Assembly: GCF_001456115.1 (NCBI RefSeq) | Contig: NZ_CP013264.1 | Location: 2,684,501 to 2,748,500, forward strand | Length of the DNA: 64,000 nucleotides | Reading direction: 5' to 3' | Origin: Sphingobium baderi | GTDB taxonomy: Bacteria; Pseudomonadota; Alphaproteobacteria; Sphingomonadales; Sphingomonadaceae | Part shown: positions 48,442-56,309 of the stretch, one piece after another | How positions within the stretch are numbered: position 1 is the first letter of the stretch | How the letters are laid out: every line of letters begins with the position of its first letter | Notes under the pieces: generated by a model | What the model was told of the DNA's origin: nothing | Databases searched by the model: none | What the model saw: only the letters and a program-made list of their open reading frames with translations | Made by a program: the position numbers and the translations under genes

Positions 48442-48814
48442 TCGCACAAAACCAACGCGGCGCGGACGGACTTCTCCGGCACACTGAACATTGATTCCGT
48501 GCTCAGCTTCTCTGCCGATAGGGATGCCCTTGCTACCAGTCGGTTTGTTGTACTGACGCCGAACTCATCGGCACGGGATCAAAGATTAGGCACAATATTC
48601 GATTCTAACTATCTGAAATGCAGTTCTGAGCGGGCGACCCACCAATTTCGGAGCTGTGAAATGTGGGGAACTCTCCCAACTAAGAGGGATGTATCAATCT
48701 TACTGAGTGAGCCGCCCCGAGTTTACCGGAGGCTTATGGTCTTAACGCTCCAGTAAGCCGACCGTCAGCTTGTCGGGATTAAAAATCGGCGGCTAAACAG
48801 CCGGGAAGGGGCGT
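48442..48814. other. Intergenic region at the start of the accessory part
   Basis: About 370 bases with no supported gene. A plus-strand frame at 48499-48756 (85 codons) has no family character. The segment reading GCCGCCCCGAGTTTACCGGA near 48711 looks like it could be a scrap of an insertion-sequence end, but I cannot name the element. Base composition is lower in GC here than on either side. To its right begin regulators, pseudogenes and catabolic genes. Confidence 0.4.
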
Positions 48815-49735
48815 TCATGTCTTCAAGGCATTCTCGGCGGCGGCGCGTTGAACCGCACATTCTCTGACAAAGAAATCTAGAAGCGCCCGAACCGACGGCA
48901 GCAACCCCCTGCGCGAAGGAAATACGGCATGGACGATCGCCGCCGGAGGACGCCAATCCGGCAGGAGATGAACCAGCCGGCCTGCCATAACATCTGGCCA
49001 TATCAGCAGGGTAGGCAATTGCACGACGCCCAGTCCCTCCAGCGCCCCCGCGCGCAAGGTTGCCATGTCATCAGTGACGATCCGTGGGCGATGGCGGACG
49101 GCCGCCCGCTGGCCATCGCTGCTTTCCAGATGCCATTGATAATCGTTGTGTGCCGGCCCCAGATCGAGGCTTGGTAGTCCATTGAGGTCGGCGGGGTAGA
49201 TGACGGGGCGTGTGATCAGTTCAGGGCTGGCCATCAAGCATTGCCGGCTGTCATCCAGCTTGCGCATCACCAGCCCCGTATCATCGAGCGGCGGAAAACG
49301 CGCCCGAATGGCAAGGTCATATCCCTCAGCAATCAGATCGACCGGACGATTGAAGCTTTTGAGGTGAATATCGACCGCCGGATGCTCCTTCACAAAATGA
49401 GCGACAAGGCCGCTGAACTGGAATTGCAGCAGCCCGACCGGGCAGGCCATTCGGATGACACCTCTGGGTTCCGCGCGCAGTTCGGCGATCGCCTGCTCGG
49501 CGGCTTCGGCCTCGACCAGCATGGCGAGGCAGTGCCGATAATATTCCTGCCCCACCTCCGTGACGGAGAAGCGCCGCGAGGAACGATTGAGCAGGCGCAC
49601 GCCCAATCGGTCTTCCAGCAATAATATGCGCCGGCTAAGTTTGGATTTGGGCTGATGGATGGTTCGTGCGGCGGGCGCAAAGCCGCCATGCTCGACCACC
49701 TGTGCGAAATAATAAAGATCATTGAGGTCGTGCAT
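48815..49735 (-). CDS. LysR-family transcriptional regulator divergent from the pirin/hydrolase genes
   Basis: A 306-residue regulator: N-terminal helix-turn-helix with DLYYFAQVVEHGGFAPAART, then QPKSKLSRRILLLEDRLGVR, and a C-terminal effector domain. It is the subgroup with a short N terminus (MHDLNDLYYF), often divergent from small redox or pirin operons. I use the ATG at 49735; the frame extends to 49771. The start lies 118 bases from the divergent pirin pseudogene, so it probably controls the pirin-isochorismatase group. Confidence 0.9.
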   Translation of the reverse strand: MHDLNDLYYFAQVVEHGGFAPAARTIHQPKSKLSRRILLLEDRLGVRLLNRSSRRFSVTEVGQEYYRHCLAMLVEAEAAEQAIAELRAEPRGVIRMACPVGLLQFQFSGLVAHFVKEHPAVDIHLKSFNRPVDLIAEGYDLAIRARFPPLDDTGLVMRKLDDSRQCLMASPELITRPVIYPADLNGLPSLDLGPAHNDYQWHLESSDGQRAAVRHRPRIVTDDMATLRAGALEGLGVVQLPTLLIWPDVMAGRLVHLLPDWRPPAAIVHAVFPSRRGLLPSVRALLDFFVRECAVQRAAAENALKT

Positions 49736-49853
49736 CGTCCCATCAGTAGGACGCTGCGTCCCCGATCGCAATCTTTCGCTATCATCATTGCAGGATCATC
49801 TTCGCTGCAAGTTCAGGGCCGCAAAATGGAGTCGCCCTGCCAGGAGGTGCAAG

Positions 49854-50709
49854 ATGACCAAGGAAATTCTGGGCCGTTATGGCAATGATCATGGCCATTG
49901 GGTGGGCGATGGCTTCCCCGTTCGCTCGCTTTTTTCCTACCATGGCCTGGGTCAGCATATCAGCCCGTTCCTGCTGCTGGACTATGCTGGTCCCCATTAT
50001 TGAACGTCGTGGCGTTGGCCAGCATCCCCATCGTGGCTTCGAGACGGTTACCATCGTTTATGATGGCGAGGTCGAGCACAAGGATTCCGCCGGCAACGGC
50101 GGCGTGATCGGTCCGGGCGATGTGCAGTGGATGACGGCCGGCGGCGGCATATTGCACGAGGAATATCATTCGCCCAGCTTTGCGCGGACCGGCGGTCCAT
50201 TTCGCATGGTGCAGTTGTGGGTCAATCTGCCGGCCAAGGACAAGATGACCCCCGGCGGCTATCAGGCGATCGTCAATGCCGACATCCCTGTCGTCGAACT
50301 GGCAAGCGGTGCCGGCGTGGTGCGGGTGATTGCTGGGGCGTTCGACGGCATTGATGGTCCAGCCCGGACCTTCACCCCCGTCAATGTCTGGGACATGCGC
50401 CTGACCCGCGATGCGGAGATGCGCCTGCCGTTGCCCGAAGGCCATGTCGCGATGCTGGTCGTTCTGAGTGGTCGGCTGACCGTGGCGGGCGAGCATGAGA
50501 TTGGCGAAGCGGAAATGCTGCTGCTCGGTCGCGATGGACAGGATGTTCAACTCCGTGCCGATGGCGACACGACATTGCTGGTGCTGACCGGCGAACCGAT
50601 CGACGAGCCGATCGTCGGTCATGGCCCCTTCGTTATGAACAGCGAGGCGGAAATCCGGGCGGCCGTCGATGACTTCAACAATGGTCGTTTCGCGCAGGCG
50701 ATCGGCTGA
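49854..50709 (+). pseudogene. Pirin-family gene broken by a small deletion and frameshift
   Basis: The frame starts at 49854 behind an AGGAGG site and reads a normal pirin N terminus (MTKEILGRYGNDHGHWVGDG, then LSQ-like HGLGQHISPFLLLDYAGPHY). It hits TGA at 50001-50003. The rest of pirin continues in the next frame: ERRGVGQHPHRGFETVTIVY, DSAGNGGVIGPGDVQWMTAG, LHEEYHSPSF and the C-terminal cupin to 50709. Comparison with the usual Y-F-x-P-x-x-(R)RGVG shows about four residues plus a base missing at the break. Pirins are metal-binding bicupins, some with quercetinase activity. A shorter product from an internal start would lack the first metal-site strands. Confidence 0.85.
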
Positions 50710-50819
50710 CGACCTCAACCCCGGCGGTCATCCTGATCGCCGGGGCCATGGTTACGGGGCGGTCGGGCGTCCAGCCGACCTTCGTTTCATTACGGAAGCT
50801 GCACAGGAAAGGAACCATC

Positions 50820-51461
50820 ATGACGAGCGAATCCATCCGCGATCCCAAGGCGGATCATCTGCTGACACCGCAAAATTCGGCCTTTATCATCATCGACTAT
50901 CAACCGGTCCAGGTGAATTCGATCGCCTCGATGGATCGGCAACTGCTGCTCAACAACATCGTCGGCTGCGCCAAGGCGGCGGTCGCCTATGATCTGCCGA
51001 TCGTGCATTCGACCGTGAACGTCGAAACCGGCCTCAACCACCCGCCGGTCCCGCAAGTACGCAAAGCGCTGGCCAATTATCCGACCTATGACCGCACGAG
51101 CATCAACAGCTGGGAAGATATCGAATTTCGCCAGGCAGTGGAGGCGACGGGGCGCAAGAAGCTGATCATGACCGCGCTCTGGACCGAAGCCTGCCTGACC
51201 TTCCCGGCGCTCGATGCACTGAAGGAAGGATATGAAGTTTATGTTCCGGTCGATGCGGTTGGGGGGACATCGCTGGCCGCACATGAGGCAGCCCTCCGCC
51301 GGATCGAGCAAGCCGGTGGCAAGATGATCTCGGTGCCCCAGCTTTTCTGTGAACTGCAGCGTGACTGGAAACGCAGCGAGACCGTGCCCGCCTTCATGAA
51401 CCTGTTCATCGAAACCGGTGGCACCGCTGGCATCCAGTTTTCCTACGACAAGGCCGACTGA
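50820..51461 (+). CDS. Isochorismatase-family cysteine hydrolase (YcaC-like)
   Basis: A 213-residue hydrolase with the Asp-Lys-Cys layout: Asp in FIIIDYQPVQVNS, and the nucleophilic Cys in ALWTEACLTFPALDAL, then VYVPVDAVGGTSLAAHEAAL, which is the YcaC-type signature. Substrates of this group are amides or are unknown. A strong AGGAAAGGA site precedes the ATG at 50820, and the upstream part of the frame (from 50748) is not conserved. It lies between the pirin pseudogene and a related hydrolase fusion. Confidence 0.88.
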   Translation: MTSESIRDPKADHLLTPQNSAFIIIDYQPVQVNSIASMDRQLLLNNIVGCAKAAVAYDLPIVHSTVNVETGLNHPPVPQVRKALANYPTYDRTSINSWEDIEFRQAVEATGRKKLIMTALWTEACLTFPALDALKEGYEVYVPVDAVGGTSLAAHEAALRRIEQAGGKMISVPQLFCELQRDWKRSETVPAFMNLFIETGGTAGIQFSYDKAD

Positions 51462-51531
51462 TTTTTTCGATCACGGCCAGACGGCATCACGCCTTGGCCG
51501 TGATCGACCTCCACTCCGCAGGAGAAATTCC

Positions 51532-52542
51532 ATGTCTTCCCCCGCCAATTTCAACGGCAGCCGACCGATCATCGATCCTGACGATTCCGTGATGCTGCTG
51601 ATCGACCATCAGAGCGGCCTGTTCCAGACCGTTGGCGACATGCCGATGCCTGAATTGCGATCTCGAGCCGGCGCGCTCGCCTCGATCGCGACGCTGGCCA
51701 AAATCCCTGTCATCACGACCGCGTCAGTACCCCAGGGGCCGAATGGTCCGCTGATCCCGGAAATCCATGCCAATGCGCCACATGCCCAATATGTGGCCCG
51801 CCGGGGCGAGATCAACGCATGGGATAATCCCGATTTCATTGCAGCGGTCAAAGCGACTGGACGCGGGACGCTAATTATTGCGGGTACGATCACCAGTGTC
51901 TGTATGGCCTTCCCCTCTATTGCCGCCGTGCAGGATGGCTATCGCGTGTTCGCGGTGGTTGATGCGTCGGGAACCTATTCGAAGATGGCGCAAGAAATCA
52001 CGCTGGCGCGTGTTGTCCAGGCGGGCGTGGTGCCAATGGATACGGCCGCCGTCGCATCGGAAATCCAGAAGACATGGCATCGCGATGATGCGGAAAAATG
52101 GGCCGAGATTTATACCCGCATATTCCCGCCCTATCAGTTACTGATCGAAAGCTATGCCAAGGCGCAACAGGTTGCGATCGAACATGAAATGCCCGATTCA
52201 CAGCGGAGATGGAAACCAAATATGGCCGGCGCCCTGCCGGCCACGTCGAAAGGCGGACATATGACGAATAAGGTGATCGATAATCCCGCTGAACATCGGT
52301 TTGAGCTGGATCTGGGCGGCGACGCATTGGCGGCGGCCTATTATCGGATCGAGGAGGGACGGGTGGTTCTGATCCATACCGAAGTCCCCTATGCCTTTTC
52401 CGGTCAGGGCGTGGGCACAAGATTGGCCACAGGCGTGTTCGACCTCATATGTGCCAGCGGTCGCAAGGCCGTGCTGAAATGCAGCTTCATGGCACGCTTC
52501 TTCGCGAGCCATCCCGAATATGCCGATATTGTTGACGGCTGA
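51532..52542 (+). CDS. Isochorismatase-family hydrolase fused to a GNAT-like (YidJ-type) acetyltransferase domain
   Basis: One 336-residue frame. Residues 1-225 are a YcaC-like hydrolase (MLLIDHQSGLFQTVGDM with the Asp, and AGTITSVCMAFPSIAAVQDG with the Cys). Residues 244-336 form a small GNAT-like domain of the COG2388 kind: VIDNPAEHRFELDLGG, AYYRIEEGRVVLIHTEVP, SGQGVGTRLATGVFD and a terminal HPEYADIVDG. The second domain begins at an internal ATG (52261) that has its own AAAGGCGG site, so two products may be made: a fusion and a free GNAT. These are normally separate genes. GGAG precedes the first ATG. Confidence 0.82.
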   Translation: MSSPANFNGSRPIIDPDDSVMLLIDHQSGLFQTVGDMPMPELRSRAGALASIATLAKIPVITTASVPQGPNGPLIPEIHANAPHAQYVARRGEINAWDNPDFIAAVKATGRGTLIIAGTITSVCMAFPSIAAVQDGYRVFAVVDASGTYSKMAQEITLARVVQAGVVPMDTAAVASEIQKTWHRDDAEKWAEIYTRIFPPYQLLIESYAKAQQVAIEHEMPDSQRRWKPNMAGALPATSKGGHMTNKVIDNPAEHRFELDLGGDALAAAYYRIEEGRVVLIHTEVPYAFSGQGVGTRLATGVFDLICASGRKAVLKCSFMARFFASHPEYADIVDG

Positions 52543-52566
52543 TCCGACTGAGGCAGGAATGTTAGG

Positions 52567-53458
52567 ATGATCGAGATGGTAATCGAGCAGCGCCGGCGCA
52601 GCCTGAGCGGCGAGCTGGAGGTCGGACGGGTGCTTCCTTAAGCCAAGCGGCGGATGATTGGCCCTTTCATTTTCTTCGATCATATGGGACCGCTCGACGT
52701 TGCGGCGGGGGCGGGACAGGATCTCGATGTACGCCCGCACCCCCATATCGGGCTTTCCACCGTTACCTATCTTTTTTCGGGTGAGATCATGCACCGCGAC
52801 AGCGTGGGATCGGTCCAGACCATCCGCCCGCAGGAGGTGAACTGGATGACCGCCGGCAGCGGTATCACGCATAGCGAGCGATTCGAGAAGGCCCGCGCGG
52901 TGGGCAATCATCTACATGGGATCCAGGCCTGGGTTGCCTTGCCCAGGGAGGATGAGGAGAGCGATCCGAGCTTTTCCCATCATGGCGGGGCTGACCTGCG
53001 GCACTGGGAGGAGGGTGGCGTGAGCTGTCATCTGATTGCCGGTGCAGCCTATGGACTCAAGGCCGCTGCGCGCACCCATTCTCCGCTTTTCTATGCCCAT
53101 CTCGACATGGTGCCCGATGCGGTTGCGGGCATCCCGACAGATCAACCCGAGCGCGCGGTCTATGTTGCACGTGGCGCGATCGAACTGGATGGTGAAACCT
53201 ATGGGGCCGGCAAAATGATGATCTTGGACGGGCAGGCGTCGTAACTGCGGGCGTTGGAAGATAGCAGTGTCATGCTGATCGGCGGCGAACCGATTGGCGA
53301 GCGTTTCCTCTACTGGACTTTCGTGTCGTCATCCCAGAATCGGCTGGCGCAGGCTGCAGCCGACTGGAAGGCGGGGCGCATGAAGCTGCCCGATTGCCGA
53401 TCATGGGGAGTTCATTCCCCTCCCGGAAGGCCCCCCACCTTCTGCAGCGCGACAGTAA
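52567..53458 (+). pseudogene. Second pirin-family gene, broken by two stops and a frameshift
   Basis: Starting ATGATCGAGATGGTAATCGA at 52567, the frame meets TAA at 52639, where the family normally has Phe in LPFAKRRM. It resumes with AKRRMIGPFIFFDHMGPLDV and the full cupin core (HPHIGLSTVTYLFSGEIMHR, WMTAGSGITHSERF) and meets a second TAA at 53242. It continues in the same frame with LEDSSVMLIGGEPIGERFLY until an extra T near 53394 shifts it; removing that T gives DADHGEFIPLPEG and a stop at 53456-53458. Three independent lesions mean a true pseudogene. A partial product from 52654 (196 residues) is possible. Confidence 0.88.
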
Positions 53459-53540
53459 GCGGAACATCAGCACCTGGAATTTGAGAATCAGTCTCGGAAC
53501 GGCAAGGAAGGCAGCGACTGCGGAGAGGGTCGATAGCGTC

Positions 53541-54446
53541 CTATGTCGCTCGTTCATGCGGCTCTGTAACGGTACCCTTCATGCTAATTACCTGCAGCAA
53601 GGCGTCGGCTGCCTTGGTGCGATAGCGTTCCTTGTGGCGCATTCCAAAGAAGGGGCGAGGATCAAGGGCGATCGGGGCGGCGTGCAACATGCCTGCCTCA
53701 ATAGCCGGTGCGACGACCAACGCCGATAAAACGGCAACGCCAGCACCAGCTTCCACGGCGGTACGAACGCTCTCGTTGGACGGCATCACCAGCGCGACAT
53801 CAAGCGTGGCGGGATCGATGCCACGGGCACGCAAATAGCTGTCGAGCGTGGAGCGGGTGCCCGACCCTGGCTCGCGCTGTACCCATCGGGCCTGGCGCAA
53901 CCAGGCTTCATCGACACGCGCTTCTGAGAAAGGCTCTGCGCCGACCAGTAACAGTCGATCCTCACCTATCGGCCAATGCGCTAACGATGGATCGTCGATC
54001 TCGCCCTCAACGATGCCTAGATCAGCCTCGCCGTCATGGACTCGGGCCGCTGCCTGTTCGGTATTGCCGATTGCCAGTTCGATCCCGATCGTCGGGTAGC
54101 AGTCGTGGAAATTAGCAAGGATCGGCGGTAGCCAATAAGCCGCAATGGTCTGGCTGGCGACAATGCGAAGCGTGCCTCGCTTCAACCCGCTCAGTTCTTC
54201 GAGCACATGCTCTGCCGCGCCGGCGCGAGCAAGCACGCCCCGGGCTTCGGTCAGGAACAGCTGTCCCGCCTCGGTCAGAGTGATGCCACGCCCCACGCGG
54301 TGAAACAGCTTGATCGTATGCCTTTCCTCCAGTGCGGCAATTGCAGCCGATGCAGCGGATTGCGTGACATTGAGGGCGCGCGCTGCGGCCGTCATGTGTT
54401 CGCGTTCGGCCACGCCGACAAAGATCCGAAGTTGTTCCAACGTCAT
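53541..54446 (-). CDS. LysR-family transcriptional regulator divergent from yeiH
   Basis: A 301-residue CysB/CbbR-like LysR protein: helix-turn-helix MTLEQLRIFVGVAEREHMTA with LNVTQSAASAAIAALEERH, and effector domain with RIVASQTIAAYWLPPILANF and WVQREPGSGTRSTLDSYL. The divergent neighbour is a YeiH-type exporter, the same arrangement as yeiE/yeiH in enterobacteria, so it is the likely regulator of that gene. The two starts are 105 bases apart. Confidence 0.9.
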   Translation of the reverse strand: MTLEQLRIFVGVAEREHMTAAARALNVTQSAASAAIAALEERHTIKLFHRVGRGITLTEAGQLFLTEARGVLARAGAAEHVLEELSGLKRGTLRIVASQTIAAYWLPPILANFHDCYPTIGIELAIGNTEQAAARVHDGEADLGIVEGEIDDPSLAHWPIGEDRLLLVGAEPFSEARVDEAWLRQARWVQREPGSGTRSTLDSYLRARGIDPATLDVALVMPSNESVRTAVEAGAGVAVLSALVVAPAIEAGMLHAAPIALDPRPFFGMRHKERYRTKAADALLQVISMKGTVTEPHERAT

Positions 54447-54551
54447 GCCATATCAGTATCAGCATCAATCACATTTGGCGATTAGAATCACAAACAACCT
54501 TCGTTGGAGCGATCGATCGGGGAAACATAGATCGAGCGGCGAAGGGAAAAT

Positions 54552-55643
54552 ATGTTGACCAGTCTTGCTCATCAGCCAACATCGTCGAACAGTTCAAGCG
54601 GCAGGGTCGTTGCCGTTCTGCCGGGTATCAGCCTCTGCCTCGCCTTGACCGGAGCAGCTTATGCCTTGGAAGCTGGCGAACGCGCACTTGCCGGCAAGGC
54701 GTGGGCGGAAGCGCTGGTCCTCGCCATCTTGATAGGCACCGTCGTGCGTAGCCTTTGGGTCCCCGGCAATCGCTGGCAGGATGGCATTGCATGGAGTGCA
54801 AAATATCTGCTGGAAGCGGCCGTCGTCCTGCTCGGCGCTTCGGTTAGTGGCGCAACCATCCTGGCTGCAGGGCTACCCTTGCTCGCTGGGATCGCCGGTG
54901 TGGTGGCGAGTGCCATCCTACTTAGCTTCGGCATCGGTCGGCTGCTGAGATTGCCGACCCGCATGGCGCTTCTGGTTGCGTGCGGCAATTCGATTTGCGG
55001 CAACTCGGCCATCGCGGCCGTCGCACCGGTCATCGGTGCAGACAGTGAAGACGTGGCGGCCTCGATTGCCTTCACAGCGGTGCTAGGGGTGATCGTTGTG
55101 CTTGCTCTGCCACTGCTTGGCATTGCGCTGGGTATGAGCGGGCTTGCGTTCGGCACGCTCGCCGGGCTTACAGTCTATGCTGTTCCGCAGGTCATTGCGG
55201 CGACCTCGCCGCTGGGCGCCACTGCCGTGCAAATGGGCACGTTAGTCAAATTGGTGCGCGTGCTGATGCTCGGGCCGGTGTGCCTCGTCCTTTCGCTGGT
55301 GGCACCACTTCTCGCAGCGCAGGCTGCGCGCATTGATGGGTTCAACCCAGGTCCGTCGGCGGTCAAGCGGCTCGATTTGGCGAATTTGGTGCCGTGGTTC
55401 ATCATCGGCTTTTTGGCGTTGGTGGCCTGCCGCTCGTTAGGGCTGGTAGCAACGGCCGTCATTGCACCGATCGGTTACGTCGCCACGTTGCTGACCGTCA
55501 TGTCTATGGCCGCGCTCGGTCTCGGCGTGGACCTTGGCACCGTCGCCAAGGGCGGCGGAAGAGTCGCAGCGGCGGCAGTCTTCTCGCTGTTGGGCCTTGG
55601 GGCAATTAGTCTGGTCCTGCTGGACGGGCTGCACATGGTCTGA
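54552..55643 (+). CDS. YeiH-family putative sulfate/anion exporter
   Basis: A 363-residue membrane protein of the UPF0324 (YeiH) family with about 10-11 hydrophobic helices. Family blocks are KYLLEAAVVLLGASVSGATI, the ACGNSICGNSAIAAVAPVIG loop, and VPQVIAATSPLGATAVQMGT. The family is annotated as a putative sulfate exporter, but the substrate is not well established. A LysR gene lies divergently upstream. A long perfect hairpin lies 140 bases past its stop. Confidence 0.9.
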   Translation: MLTSLAHQPTSSNSSSGRVVAVLPGISLCLALTGAAYALEAGERALAGKAWAEALVLAILIGTVVRSLWVPGNRWQDGIAWSAKYLLEAAVVLLGASVSGATILAAGLPLLAGIAGVVASAILLSFGIGRLLRLPTRMALLVACGNSICGNSAIAAVAPVIGADSEDVAASIAFTAVLGVIVVLALPLLGIALGMSGLAFGTLAGLTVYAVPQVIAATSPLGATAVQMGTLVKLVRVLMLGPVCLVLSLVAPLLAAQAARIDGFNPGPSAVKRLDLANLVPWFIIGFLALVACRSLGLVATAVIAPIGYVATLLTVMSMAALGLGVDLGTVAKGGGRVAAAAVFSLLGLGAISLVLLDGLHMV

Positions 55644-55780
55644 GTGGGTACCGATGGCCGCATGCTGTGGTCAGATTGTCGGCCAATCCCAAACCGTCGA
55701 TTGTAAGCTGCCGGTCTGCATCTAGAGGACGGAAATTGCCTCCCGAACGGCCGCAAAGGGTCGTTTCAGGGCTTGAATGA

Positions 55781-55820
55781 CTTCGCCGTGCATCCTGATA
55801 AGGCAGGATGCACGGCGAAG
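55781..55820. repeat. Perfect 17-bp inverted repeat between convergent genes
   Basis: CTTCGCCGTGCATCCTG (55781-55797), a 6-base loop ATAAGG, and CAGGATGCACGGCGAAG (55804-55820). All 17 pairs match. It lies between yeiH and the convergent SnoaL-like gene, so it may end both transcripts, but neither strand has a good T run after it. It could instead be a site for a DNA-binding protein or a small palindromic element. Confidence 0.9.
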
Positions 55821-55863
55821 AGCAAAATTTATGCACCTAGATCGCGCAAAGCGACACTTTGCG

Positions 55864-56289
55864 CTATTGGCCCATGATCTTCGACATTGCCTTTTGATCG
55901 ACGCCGATCTGTGCCTCGGCAGCGCGAGTGTCGAAAATCTCGCGCCATGCGGTGATTAGGCCGTCAGTGAAGTCAAAAACTGCCATGACCGGAACGCTAA
56001 CGCGCTTGTTCCCCAAGTCGGCAAAAGTGGCATGATCCGTGCGCTCTGTGAAAACATGGGCGTCATCCGCCATTATGATGTGAATCTCGGCGTGCAGATC
56101 CTTGTACACTGTCAATTGCCGCGCGATCTCCGCGACGATCTCACCTGGCCCGACAATTGGCGCGACTGCGGGAACAAGGGGTTGGTAATAGGCATCTGGG
56201 GTAAAATAGTCCTCGAGACCCTTGCCTGAAACACGCCCCGAGTGGACGATGTTGAGAATTTCCCGGACTCGGCGTTCATTGGGATGCAT
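55864..56289 (-). CDS. SnoaL/limonene-epoxide-hydrolase-like (NTF2-fold) protein
   Basis: A 141-residue NTF2-like protein: VREILNIVHSGRVSGKGLED and DYFTPDAYYQPLVP near the start, HIIMADDAHVFTERTDHATF in the middle and VPVMAVFDFTDGLITAWREI later, a pattern seen in limonene-1,2-epoxide hydrolase-like and SnoaL-like proteins. The ATG at 56289 has AAGGAG six bases ahead, and the earlier ATG at 56304 overlaps that site. It follows the TonB receptor gene by 20 bases and is last in the APH-receptor-SnoaL unit. Substrate unknown. Confidence 0.82.
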   Translation of the reverse strand: MHPNERRVREILNIVHSGRVSGKGLEDYFTPDAYYQPLVPAVAPIVGPGEIVAEIARQLTVYKDLHAEIHIIMADDAHVFTERTDHATFADLGNKRVSVPVMAVFDFTDGLITAWREIFDTRAAEAQIGVDQKAMSKIMGQ

Positions 56290-56309
56290 GACAGACTCCT
56301 TCATTCATA

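Noticed and set aside
49879..50709. Open frame that could be taken as an intact pirin gene
   Set aside because: Its first 40 residues come from the wrong frame; the real pirin start is at 49854 and the two halves are out of frame.
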